A stretch of DNA of 37,920 bases, taken from the NCBI GenBank assembly GCA_013821605.1, contig JACDGP010000046.1, forward strand, positions 1 through 37,920, in the 5' to 3' direction. Under the pieces are notes generated by a model. It did no database searches and had not been told where the DNA came from. It saw only the letters and a list, made by a program, of their open reading frames with translations. Position numbers and translations under genes: made by a program. This document shows, in pieces, positions 16,449 through 24,428 of this stretch; the first letter of the stretch is position 1, and every line of letters starts with the position of its first letter. Source of the stretch: Herpetosiphonaceae bacterium (lineage in GTDB: Bacteria > Chloroflexota > Chloroflexia > Chloroflexales > Kallotenuaceae).

Positions 16449-17981
16449 ATGCAGCAACCCTCGGCACTCGAAGTCCGTAACGTCACGAAGCAGTTTCCCG
16501 GCGTGGTGGCGAATGATCATATTTCATTCACGCTGTTGCCCGGCGAGATTCATGCCTTCTTGGGTGAGAACGGCGCGGGTAAGTCCACGTTAATGAATAT
16601 CTTGTATGGTTTGATCGCGCCCGACGAGGGCGCGATTTTCATTAACGGCCGGCAAGTCACCATTCATAATCCTGCCGATGCGATCCGGCAGGGATTGGGC
16701 ATGGTCCACCAGGAATATGCGCTGGTCGATACTCTAACGGCTGCTGAAAATATTATGCTTGGCACCGAGATCGCGCGCAATGGTGTGATCGCGGAGCGCG
16801 AGGCCAACCGGCGCATGGCCGAACTGAGCCGGAGTTACGGCTTAATTGTGCCGGTCGATGTGCTGGTCCAGGATCTGCCGGTCGGCGTTCAGCAGCGCGT
16901 CGAGATTTTGAAGGCGCTGTACCACAACGCAAAGATTTTGATCCTGGATGAGCCGACCGCCGTCCTCACGCCGCAAGAAGCCGAAGATTTGTTTCGGGTT
17001 ATGCGTGAATTGGCAGGGCAGGGGCGCTCGATTATCTTTATCTCCCACAAGCTGAAAGAAGTGTTGAGCATCGCCGACCGCATCACGGTCTTGCGGCGTG
17101 GTGCTGTTGTCGGCACGGTGCTGCCCGCAGCTGCGTCAGAGCGCTCTTTGGCCACGATGATGGTTGGGCGCTCGGTAGAGCTTGAGGTTACCAAAACGCC
17201 GGCCAAGCCAGGATCGGTGGTGTTAGAGGTGCGCGATCTGGTGGTTGAGGATGATCGTGGCCAAGTGATCGTTGATCATCTCGACCTCGACGTATGCGCC
17301 GGCGAAGTTTTGGGCATTGCCGGCGTGCAGGGTAACGGTCAGACCGAACTGGTCGAAGCGATCAACGGACTACGTCCGATTGAGAGCGGCACGATCCGCT
17401 TGCAAGGGCAACCACTGCAGGCCGATCCACGCGCGATTACCGAAGGTGGTGTCGCGTATATTCCGGATGATCGCAAAGGAACGGGCCTGGTACTCGGCTA
17501 TCCGATCGCAGACAACCTGGTCTTGTCAAACTATTATGTGCCGCCCTTTGCGCATGGTATTGTGTTGGACGAAGGACAGATTACGAGCCATGCCGAGCAA
17601 CTGGTCAAGCAGTTCGATATCCGCACGCCCTCGATCTGGACCCATGCGGGCTCGCTATCCGGGGGCAACCAACAGAAAGTGATCGTCGCGCGTGAGTTCT
17701 CGCGCCCGATCAAACTGCTGGTTGCCGCGCAGCCGACACGTGGCATTGACGTCGGTTCCATTGAATTTATCCATCGCTCGATCATTGCACAGCGTGATCA
17801 AGGTGTCGCTGTGCTCCTGGTGTCCGCCGAGCTTGATGAGATTTTGTCGCTGGCCGATCGCATCGCCGTGATGTTTCATGGACGCATCGTTGCTACGCTA
17901 CCCGCCGCACAAGCGAATCGGGAACAGATCGGGTTGTTGATGGCCGGCGTAGCTCACGCCGACGTGGAGAATGGACATTGA
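16449..17981 (+). CDS. Nucleoside/simple-sugar ABC importer ATPase with two NBDs (NupA/YufO-like)
   Basis: 510 aa with two ATP-binding domains in tandem. The first has canonical Walker A GENGAGKST (about 41-49), Walker B LLILDEPTAVL and VGVQQRVEILKALY in the signature position. The second has the degenerate GVQGNGQTE typical of this class, signature LSGGNQQK and a Walker B reading LLVAAQPTRGID, where the catalytic Glu is replaced by Gln. Together with the two following permeases this is the importer class for nucleosides or purines that works with BMP-type lipoproteins. No binding-protein gene is in the cluster. The start follows homology. Only a weak GAG lies upstream. Confidence 0.92.
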   Translation: MQQPSALEVRNVTKQFPGVVANDHISFTLLPGEIHAFLGENGAGKSTLMNILYGLIAPDEGAIFINGRQVTIHNPADAIRQGLGMVHQEYALVDTLTAAENIMLGTEIARNGVIAEREANRRMAELSRSYGLIVPVDVLVQDLPVGVQQRVEILKALYHNAKILILDEPTAVLTPQEAEDLFRVMRELAGQGRSIIFISHKLKEVLSIADRITVLRRGAVVGTVLPAAASERSLATMMVGRSVELEVTKTPAKPGSVVLEVRDLVVEDDRGQVIVDHLDLDVCAGEVLGIAGVQGNGQTELVEAINGLRPIESGTIRLQGQPLQADPRAITEGGVAYIPDDRKGTGLVLGYPIADNLVLSNYYVPPFAHGIVLDEGQITSHAEQLVKQFDIRTPSIWTHAGSLSGGNQQKVIVAREFSRPIKLLVAAQPTRGIDVGSIEFIHRSIIAQRDQGVAVLLVSAELDEILSLADRIAVMFHGRIVATLPAAQANREQIGLLMAGVAHADVENGH

Positions 17982-17999
17982 GTATGCTGCGAGGAATGT

Positions 18000-19217
18000 A
18001 TGGCGGTTGAGATTGGCGTGCCGGTGCGGCCACACCGGCGGAATTGGCTGCTACCCCTGCTTCAAGAAGCCGTCGTGCCCTTGCTGGCAATTCTCACCGC
18101 GCTGATCATCGGCGCGGTTATCATCTGGTTTTCTGCACATAGCGCCCATGACACTCGGCTTCAGACAGTGGGCAAGGCATATCATGGGTTGTTCATGGGA
18201 GCCTTTGGCGGCTGGAACCGGATCTCGGATACGCTGGTCGAAGCGACGCCTTATATTTTCGCCGGGCTGGCTGTAGCGTTGGGCTTTAAGTGCGGCTTGT
18301 TTAACATCGGCGCTGAGGGGCAATTATACTTGGGCTCGATTACCTCGGCGGCAGTCGGCTTTGGCGTCCACGGGCTGCCAACGATCATCCATCTGCCGCT
18401 CGCAATTCTCGCCGGGGTCATCGCCGGTGGGCTGTGGGGTGCGATCCCCGGCTATTTACGCGCCCGCACCGGAGCGCACGAAGTCATCAACACCATTATG
18501 TTGAACTATATCGCGGCGCAACTGCTCGATTATCTGATCCTGAAGCCACTGCGTGACACGCATGCTAGCTCACAGCGCACACCGTTTATCTTAGGTTCAG
18601 CAGCACTGCCACGTTTGATCGGGCCGCGAACTAACCCAAGCTTAAGTGGCGGCAACACGTATACACCGTTGTTCGTTACCAAGAACCCGACCTTTGATCT
18701 GCGGATCCACGTAGGCTTTCTGCTGGCTTTACTTGCTGTTTGGGGCGTGTGGTGGTTTTTACGCCGGACGACGACCGGCTTTGAGATTCGCACCGTTGGA
18801 TCGAATCCCAAGGCCGCACGCTATGCCGGCATGAGCGTAACACGGAGCTTTGTGCTCACCATGTTCTTGTCGGGCGCACTGGCGGGGATGGCGGGCGTCA
18901 CCCAAGTGCTCGGTGTTGAATACAATGTCAAGTCATTATTTTCATCCGGCTATGGCTTCGACAGTATTGCGGTGGCACTCCTCGCCAAAAGCAACCCGAT
19001 CGCGATTATTCCCGCCGCAATCTTTTGGGGGGCCTTGAATAATGGCAAAGGACTGATGCAGTCCGAAACCGGGGCGGCAATTTCGAGCGACCTGATTCGC
19101 ATTATTCAGGCACTAGTGATTATGTTTGTGGCCGCCGATCAGATCGTGCGCTGGATCTACCGGCTGCGCCAACGTGGTGGTGGCACCGCGATCTTTTCAC
19201 GTGGATGGGGGCAGTAG
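18000..19217 (+). CDS. ABC importer permease 1 (NupB/YufP-like)
   Basis: 405 aa inner-membrane subunit of the BPD_transp_2/LivHM-like family. Seen: a long hydrophobic N-terminal segment (about 18-45), family motifs FKCGLFNIGAEGQL and GAHEVINTIMLNYIA, and a C-terminal YGFDSIAVALLAKSNP. About 9-10 membrane segments can be read. GAGGAA lies 3 nt before the ATG. It begins 18 bp after the ATPase stop and its stop directly abuts the next ATG, so the three genes form one operon. Confidence 0.92.
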   Translation: MAVEIGVPVRPHRRNWLLPLLQEAVVPLLAILTALIIGAVIIWFSAHSAHDTRLQTVGKAYHGLFMGAFGGWNRISDTLVEATPYIFAGLAVALGFKCGLFNIGAEGQLYLGSITSAAVGFGVHGLPTIIHLPLAILAGVIAGGLWGAIPGYLRARTGAHEVINTIMLNYIAAQLLDYLILKPLRDTHASSQRTPFILGSAALPRLIGPRTNPSLSGGNTYTPLFVTKNPTFDLRIHVGFLLALLAVWGVWWFLRRTTTGFEIRTVGSNPKAARYAGMSVTRSFVLTMFLSGALAGMAGVTQVLGVEYNVKSLFSSGYGFDSIAVALLAKSNPIAIIPAAIFWGALNNGKGLMQSETGAAISSDLIRIIQALVIMFVAADQIVRWIYRLRQRGGGTAIFSRGWGQ

Positions 19218-20450
19218 ATGTACTGGACACGCGCGCGGATCATTGGGCTGCTCGGCGTCGTCATCACCTTGCTCCTTGCGCTTGCAGTCGCGCGGAACGT
19301 TGGGATAACGCGCATTTCGACGTTGAACATCTCACAACCGAATACGCATCCCGGCACACCACCACTGATCGCCTTCCATCTACCGACGGTGGTGACGGTG
19401 GTCGTATTGCAAGCGATGCTCGGCTTGACCGGCATCTGGTTGTTCGTGCGCCAGCCAGCGCGTTTGGTGGCACCGTATGTGAGCACCTTGATCGGCGCAA
19501 CCTTGCTGACTATTTTGTTATGGGCCATCGCGGGCGACGCCACCGATCTGGTCGATATCTTCGCCCGCGTTGTGCGGTTGGCGACGCCGATCACCTTGGG
19601 GGCCTTGGCCGGCATCTTATGTGAACGCTCGGGGGTTGTGAATATCGGCATCGAAGGCATGATGCTTTTCGGAGCCTGTTTTGCTTATATCGCTGCGATA
19701 ACGACCGGTAACAGTTGGCTGGCCGTCGCCACCGGCATGCTGGTCGGTGCCGTGATTGCGGCGCTTCACGCCGTGCTCTCGATTCGCTTTCGCATTGACC
19801 AGATTATTAGCGGCACCGTGATCAATATTCTGGCAATCGGCACAACCGGCTTTTTACGCGGCAGTTTTATTACCAGCTATCCCAATCCCAAAGGCGGTCA
19901 ACTACCCAACGTGCCCATTCCGCTGTTGTCCAATATTCCGGTGCTCGGCCCGCTCCTCTTCAACCACCAGCCCATCACCTATATTACCCTGATCACCGTT
20001 GGGGTCGTGCATCTGCTCCTCTTCCGGACGATCTGGGGCCTGCGCACGCGGGCGATTGGTGAGGCACCCAAAGCGGCCGATACGGTCGGGATTAACGTCA
20101 ACCAGATGCGCGCAGCGAACGTGATTGTGTCGGGCCTGCTCGCCGGGCTAGGCGGCGCGTGGTTTTCGCTCGAAGCGACCTTTCGCTTCGATGATGTAAT
20201 GACCAATGGGCGTGGGTTTATTGCGCTGGCGGCGATGATCTTCGGCAAGTGGACACCACTGGGGGCGTTTGGTGGCGCCTTACTTTTTTCTTCCGCCGAT
20301 GCCCTCCAGATTCGTATTCAGGGCTTTAACTTCGCGCTACCGCCGCAATTTTTGCAGATGCTGCCGTATCTGGTTACGATGATCGTGCTGGCGGGGGTGA
20401 TCGGGCGAGCTCGTCCACCGGCCGCCGTTGGCAAGCCGTATGAAAAATAA
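19218..20450 (+). CDS. ABC importer permease 2 (NupC/YufQ-like)
   Basis: 410 aa polytopic partner of permease 1. Seen: the family motif ERSGVVNIGIEGMMLFGA, the RFRIDQIISGTVINILAIG region and a C-terminal GRGFIALAAMIFGKW. The ATG immediately follows the TAG of permease 1, so translation is probably coupled. It is longer than many homologues because of an N-terminal part with extra hydrophobic segments (about 8-28 and 58-78) before the conserved core. The gene ends 62 bp from the convergent dehydrogenase, with a hairpin between them. Confidence 0.92.
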   Translation: MYWTRARIIGLLGVVITLLLALAVARNVGITRISTLNISQPNTHPGTPPLIAFHLPTVVTVVVLQAMLGLTGIWLFVRQPARLVAPYVSTLIGATLLTILLWAIAGDATDLVDIFARVVRLATPITLGALAGILCERSGVVNIGIEGMMLFGACFAYIAAITTGNSWLAVATGMLVGAVIAALHAVLSIRFRIDQIISGTVINILAIGTTGFLRGSFITSYPNPKGGQLPNVPIPLLSNIPVLGPLLFNHQPITYITLITVGVVHLLLFRTIWGLRTRAIGEAPKAADTVGINVNQMRAANVIVSGLLAGLGGAWFSLEATFRFDDVMTNGRGFIALAAMIFGKWTPLGAFGGALLFSSADALQIRIQGFNFALPPQFLQMLPYLVTMIVLAGVIGRARPPAAVGKPYEK

Positions 20451-20463
20451 GGCAAAAGAAGAG

Positions 20464-20491
20464 CTGGCCCCTGCTTGGACACAGAGGCCAG
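20464..20491. terminator. Hairpin between convergent importer operon and dehydrogenase
   Basis: CTGGCC (20464-20469) pairs with GGCCAG (20486-20491), and an inner CTG/CAG extends the stem past one mismatch, leaving a loop of about 8 nt. There is no T-tract. Its position between convergent stops supports termination. Confidence 0.5.
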
Positions 20492-20512
20492 ACCAGTTTG
20501 ACTGCTTAGTAG

Positions 20513-21595
20513 CTACTTGGCTGAGGCGTGCAGCTTGGCGATGATGGCATCGGCCATTTGCGAGGTACCAACGGCCGTTGGATCGTCGCGATTGGGCTTC
20601 ATATCGTAGGTCACATCCTTGCCTTCTTCGATCACTTCGGAGACAGCGCGCTCTAGGCGGTCGGCGGCATCCATTTCGCCTAGGTAGCGCAGCATCAGCA
20701 TACCGGACAAGATCAGCGCGGTCGGGTTGACCTTATTCTGGCCCTTGTATTTCGGGGCGCTGCCGTGCGTCGCCTCGAACAAGGCACTGTCCTCGCCGAT
20801 GTTCGCACCGGGTGCCACGCCTAAGCCCCCCACCAGACCCGCGCATAGGTCCGACAGGATATCGCCGTAGAGGTTCTCCATGACCATGACGTCGTAGTTT
20901 TCGGGCTTCTGGACCAGCTGCATGCACATCGCGTCTACCAGCCACTCATCATAGGCGACGCGGCCCTCGTACTCCTTGGCAACCTCGCGCGCGACCTCGT
21001 AGAAGAGGCCGTCGGTGTACTTCATGATATTGGCCTTCGCGACGGCCGTTACTTTTTTGCGATTGTTGGCGAGGGCATATTCAAAGGCATGCTTGACGAT
21101 ACGATGCGAGCCGGTGCGCGAGATCGGTTTGATCGAGATCGCGGCATCGTCGCGGATCTTGCCGGCACCCATGGCGATGATTTGCTTGGCTTCGGCACTA
21201 CCGATGGGAAATTCCACACCCGCATACAAATCTTCGGTATTTTCGCGCACGATCACCAGATCAACATTCTGGTAGCGCGAGCGCACGCCGGGATAGGACT
21301 TGCAGGGTCGCACGCAGGCGAAGAGGTCAAGCTCTTTACGCAACGCCACGTTGACCGAACGAAAGCCAGTACCAATCGGCGTCGTAATCGGTCCTTTGAG
21401 CGCCACTTTGTTTTTGCGAATACTTTCCACAACATTAGGCGGCAACGGTGTGCCCGCCGTTTCCATGATATCGACGCCCGCCTCGACCACATCCCAGTTA
21501 AACTCTACGCCGGTTCCTTCTAGGACGCGGCGGGTTGCTTCCACCAGCTCCGGACCGGTGCCATCGCCACGAATCAAGGTTACGTTATAGGCCAC
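20513..21595 (-). CDS. Isocitrate/isopropylmalate-family dehydrogenase, probably NAD-type isocitrate dehydrogenase
   Basis: 360 aa beta-decarboxylating dehydrogenase. Seen: N-terminal [10 protein letters not shown], the substrate-binding loop with three Arg ([17 protein letters not shown] and [12 protein letters not shown]), the metal-binding Asp region [11 protein letters not shown], and the coenzyme loop [36 protein letters not shown] is more like NAD-dependent isocitrate dehydrogenase than LeuB, and no leu genes are adjacent. Homoisocitrate or isopropylmalate use cannot be excluded. The start is a GTG with AGGAGGG 4 nt upstream, and a good promoter lies about 30 bp further up. Confidence 0.88.
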   Translation of the reverse strand: MAYNVTLIRGDGTGPELVEATRRVLEGTGVEFNWDVVEAGVDIMETAGTPLPPNVVESIRKNKVALKGPITTPIGTGFRSVNVALRKELDLFACVRPCKSYPGVRSRYQNVDLVIVRENTEDLYAGVEFPIGSAEAKQIIAMGAGKIRDDAAISIKPISRTGSHRIVKHAFEYALANNRKKVTAVAKANIMKYTDGLFYEVAREVAKEYEGRVAYDEWLVDAMCMQLVQKPENYDVMVMENLYGDILSDLCAGLVGGLGVAPGANIGEDSALFEATHGSAPKYKGQNKVNPTALILSGMLMLRYLGEMDAADRLERAVSEVIEEGKDVTYDMKPNRDDPTAVGTSQMADAIIAKLHASAK

Positions 21596-21624
21596 TATGC
21601 CCTCCTGCTATCTTTCGTCAGGTT

Positions 21625-21654
21625 ATTCTACTCGTGAGAGTGGGATGCGTCCAA
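21625..21654 (-). promoter_or_regulatory. Sigma-70-type promoter for the dehydrogenase
   Basis: On the minus strand, -35 TTGGAC (21649-21654) and -10 TAGAAT (21625-21630) are separated by 18 bp. Transcription would start about 20-25 nt before the GTG start at 21595. Confidence 0.6.
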
Positions 21655-21672
21655 CGGATCCCTCACCCCCCG

Positions 21673-21699
21673 CCCCTCTCCCAGTGCGCGGGAGAGGGG
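21673..21699. repeat. Dispersed-type GC hairpin (CCCCTCTCCC...GGGAGAGGGG)
   Basis: A perfect 10-bp stem with a 7-nt loop, preceded by CCTCACCCCCCG. Elements with this wording are known to me as dispersed intergenic repeats in many bacteria, including Chloroflexota. It lies directly upstream of the dehydrogenase promoter. Confidence 0.55.
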
Positions 21700-21716
21700 A
21701 ATGATGATCCGCGATT

Positions 21717-21896
21717 CATTGCTAGCAATGGGAAATTGGGGTTGAGAGCATTCCGCATTGGGACGGGATAAATGGCACTTTGGGAGCAATGAATAACAAT
21801 GTCCCATGCTTGTTCTTTCATTGCTCTTTAAGCAAAAAAGCAATGAAAGAACAATGCGATAACAATGATTTAACAACGTGATCAATGGGAGCAATA
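21717..21896. repeat. Cluster of AGCAATG / CATTGCT palindromes
   Basis: A 14-bp perfect palindrome CATTGCTAGCAATG (21717-21730) is followed by more copies of the heptamer: AGCAATG at 21785 and 21839, CATTGCT at 21819, and AGCAATA at 21890. Additional CAATG words occur at about 21797, 21852, 21863 and 21883. The stretch is visibly AT-richer than the neighbouring genes. It is gene-free and could be a binding-site cluster for a DNA-binding protein or the subterminal part of a mobile element. Confidence 0.6.
21810..21854. repeat. Perfect 16-bp inverted repeat with 13-nt loop
   Basis: TTGTTCTTTCATTGCT (21810-21825) and its exact reverse complement (21839-21854) flank an A-rich loop. No T-tract follows on either strand and no gene ends here, so a simple terminator is unlikely. 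The arm contains the AGCAATG heptamer of the surrounding cluster. Confidence 0.7.
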
Positions 21897-21927
21897 GCGA
21901 GCCGGTGGTGCAAGAATAGCCTCTTCG

Positions 21928-22052
21928 TGTTACACGATTCCACACGTTTTGTTACAGTTCCCGTTCAGTTTGTTACATGTAACAGGGAATTTGTTACAGT
22001 TGAACGAGATTTTGTTACATGTTACACGCGTTTTCGATATTCCTTGTTACAC
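21928..22052 (+). repeat. Iteron-like array of six TGTTACA direct repeats, about 21-bp period
   Basis: TGTTACA begins at 21928, 21950, 21971, 21992, 22013 and 22045. The first five are spaced 22, 21, 21 and 21 bp. From the second copy on, most are preceded by TT (consensus TTTGTTACA). The third copy forms the palindrome TGTTACATGTAACA, and a partial copy (GTTACA) sits at 22021. The spacing equals two helical turns, so all cores face the same side of the DNA. The 14-bp interiors differ, which rules out CRISPR. The pattern fits replication iterons, a multi-site transposon end (5'-TGT) or an operator array. Confidence 0.75.
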
Positions 22053-22131
22053 GTTCTCCGGACGAGGTATGGTACGGGCGACCAAGTCGGCAACAAGTGG
22101 GGTGGATTATACCACAAATACCCCGAAAATG

Positions 22132-22166
22132 CGAACGTATGTTCTAAGGGACCGGGGCGATATAAT
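22132..22166 (+). promoter_or_regulatory. SOS-box-like site CGAACGTATGTTC over a promoter
   Basis: CGAAC-GTAT-GTTC (22132-22144) fits the Gram-positive LexA consensus CGAACRNRYGTTC. It covers the -35 position of a perfect TATAAT at 22161-22166 (17 bp after TATGTT). Transcription would run rightwards into a hairpin-rich segment and antisense to the broken NTPase gene. Which LexA site this organism uses is unknown from the window. Confidence 0.4.
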
Positions 22167-22172
22167 GTCCGC

Positions 22173-22280
22173 AGCGGCAGCCCTGAGCTGAAGCTCGGGC
22201 TGAGTTGATGAAGTCGGCTTCGCCGACTAGGTCGAGGGGTCGGCCCAGACTGAAGAGACGCCGTAGCGAGACGCGGTTGC
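22173..22280 (+). ncRNA. Possible structured small RNA segment
   Basis: Directly after the TATAAT lie two stable hairpins: AGCCC-t-GAGC / GCTC-GGGCT with a TGAA loop (22179-22201) and AGTCGGC / GCCGACT with a TTC loop (22212-22228). No known RNA family was recognised (not RNase P, SRP RNA or tmRNA by their hallmark sequences). It may equally be a dispersed repeat. The 3' end is a guess, and nothing else is visible up to 22316. Confidence 0.25.
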
Positions 22281-22316
22281 CTATTCTGCTGTGCCCTCCA
22301 ATTGATCGAGTAAGTC

Positions 22317-24335
22317 CTATGCCCGATTTCGGAATTGCAGGATCCGTTGATCTCCGGGCGCAATCGCTAGAGATCTCGTCCGCACCTGTATTGCTGACCG
22401 CAGATCCATGAAGCCGTCGTGACTGTCTCCGCTTTGGAGACGGAGCACATTACACCTCATTAGCGCGCTGCCTTTGTTGTTGTGGGCATCCACATCATCG
22501 GGGACACGGGAGAGGGCAGCATCATAAGCCTTGATAGCAGCCGTATAGCTGGCAAGAGCGTCAGCATGCTGCGCTAAACGTGCAAAATACTGGCCCTCTG
22601 AGTTTGATGCATATCCTCTGGAAAAATCATTATTGATCTGCAGTTCTTGCTGCACTTCCAGCAGCAAGCCACACAGTCCATACTGGCTCAACTCGAGTGC
22701 TTTGTCGAATACCGCTACCCATTCGTTGACACCGCGTTGCCAGTCGAGGCGGTTGATATGGTAGACGACCTCCGCAATCGCGTCTTGATTCCCTGCAGCA
22801 ACCTGTTGCCGGTAATAATCCTCCAAGGCTACGTGTGAATCGTGCAGGACCTCTTGGGCATCTTCGCGTTCCGCTAACAGCCGCCGAAGCAGCGCATGGA
22901 CGCGGAACCACTGCTCTCCGCGTTCACGGGCGGCATGCCACATAAATGAAAATCCGGTCAACACCTCAAATGCGGGCCGGGTCGCAGACGCTAGCCTTGG
23001 ATTCTGCTGAAGTGCACGATACGTTTCTTCGCTAAAGGCGCGGCATGCACTCAGGGCGATGACGGCCCGTTTCACCTCTACATCCACGTACCGTAGGAGC
23101 CGGTCGATCAAGATGCGACCCTTGTCCTCGTGGTGTTCTTCAGCTTGAAAATCTTCGGGACGGGGCTGCTTGCCATCGCGCTGGGCCGCCCGTATGACAT
23201 CGACACACAAGCCTAGGTACTGTGGATGAATTTGGTCCCCCGACGCGGGCATATTCGCGCAGGCATTCTTGCATCTCAACCGTACCAACCTTGGCACTTG
23301 CGAGGTAGCGTAGGGCGTATGCGTCAGTAAGATGCTCAACCGGCACTAGTTCGACATATTCCTTGGGAATTTTCGCAGGATATGCCACTGACCAACGCGG
23401 GGGCTCGCGTCCTGCCACGATGACCACGATGCCGTACTTCGGCTCCAGCGACGCGAGCAGACAGCGCAACCATTCGTCGCGTTGGTAAATTCTGTCGCCG
23501 GCCAGTTCTCGTGTTGCCCGGTCGCCCCATAACGATTCATGCGTATCGAAAAACAAGACGACGCGGGGCGGTGCTCCTTCGTCGCGCATGGCAGCATTCA
23601 AATCCTCGGCAAACAGTTCCGGTAATTTAGCCACCAGTTCGCGCTCCGGGTCCAGCCGCATGATCTCCGCCACTCGCTCCTTATTCAACCCGCGTTTCTG
23701 TAGCCAGATCGTCCACTTCTCATTAACGGGCCACCCAAGGTATTTATTGCCCTCGACCAGCACCGCCTTGATGACCGCTCCAACGGCTGTCGTGTGCCCT
23801 AGGCTCAGCCCCAAATCGACTACCGCCGCTACCAAATCCATCTCTTCCGCCGGCAGCAGTGCCTTTAGCTTCTCGCTGTTCAGCCCCCCAGTATGCTGGT
23901 AATACAATAAGCACGCGAAATCGAACAACGGAACCCGTAAACCATGCCCCGCTAGTCCGCGCCGCAACTGTAACAGCCCTGGCAGCGCCTCCTGGTGACT
24001 CTCGCCCCCTCCCGGCAACGGTGCAAAATCAAGCAGCGCTGATGGTATAGGTACTGCTCCCTCCCCTTCTTCAAAAAACGTGCAAATGCCTCCTCGTCGG
24101 ATGCCTTGATCTCCGTCCACTCGCGCGCCGGGAAACATTTGCAATACTGGGTTCGCAAAAATTCGAGCAGGAGCGATTTACCGTTTCCGCCATCACCATG
24201 AAAAAACAGAACACGGTTTTGTGGCTCGCCATGCAGGTACCTAGCTAGCACTCGTCGTGCGTCGAAGCGATCAACAAATAATTCCAGGGCTGTCGGGCCC
24301 TCGGTAACGCTCTTCGTTTCATCGCGGATCGGCAT
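22317..24335 (-). pseudogene. STAND-like NTPase with C-terminal TPR-like region, broken by two compensating frameshifts
   Basis: Read through, this would be about 672 aa. The N-terminal part carries Walker A GDGGNGKS (in RVLFFHGDGGNGKSLLL), and the middle a Walker B-like VVLFFDTHESLWG. The C-terminal third is helical and TPR-like (ALASYTAAIKAYDAALSRVPDDVDAHNNKGSALM). The frame changes within a G4 run (24063-24066 on the plus strand as C4; one G short) and changes back at a G5 run (23237-23241; one G too many), so the two ends share one frame and about 825 bp between do not. Good local coding sense in all three pieces argues for recent mutation, homopolymer sequencing error or phase variation. 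GGAG lies 7 nt before the ATG. STAND NTPases often act in signalling or phage defence. No effector domain is recognisable. Confidence 0.7.
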
Positions 24336-24420
24336 AACTCGTCTCCAAATGTGTTATCAGGTAGGCGGCGTCCAGCAGCTCTTTGTACTGCACCTTTTCA
24401 ACTACATCTGTGCCAATCAT
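24319..24420 (-). CDS. Possible 33-aa ORF overlapping the start of the NTPase gene
   Basis: Starts 8 bp after the methyltransferase remnant's stop and ends 14 nt inside the NTPase gene. The peptide (VVEKVQYKELLDAAYLITHLE in its core) is helical-looking and shares no motif I know. It could be a coupled leader peptide, a remnant of an N-terminal domain, or chance. No good ribosome site was seen. Confidence 0.25.
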   Translation of the reverse strand: MIGTDVVEKVQYKELLDAAYLITHLETSYADPR

Positions 24421-24428
24421 TGGATAGC

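Noticed and set aside
18797-18815. TTGGATCGAATCCCAAGG resembling a tRNA T-arm
   Set aside because: It lies inside the conserved permease coding sequence and no cloverleaf can be drawn around it.
21928-22052. CRISPR array or DnaA-box cluster
   Set aside because: The conserved core is only 7-9 bp with about 14-bp interiors, too short for CRISPR. The core does not match TTATNCACA, and no dnaA/dnaN or cas genes are near.
21885-22208. 107-aa plus-strand reading frame across the TGTTACA array
   Set aside because: Its heptad-like FVT repeats simply mirror the 21-bp DNA period (divisible by 3). It has no ribosome site and loses pattern outside the array.
24072-24078. Programmed -1 frameshift at TTTTTTG as the sole explanation for the split NTPase gene
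   Set aside because: A second shift in the opposite direction is needed 830 bp later and lies in a plain G run. Homopolymer indels explain both more simply.
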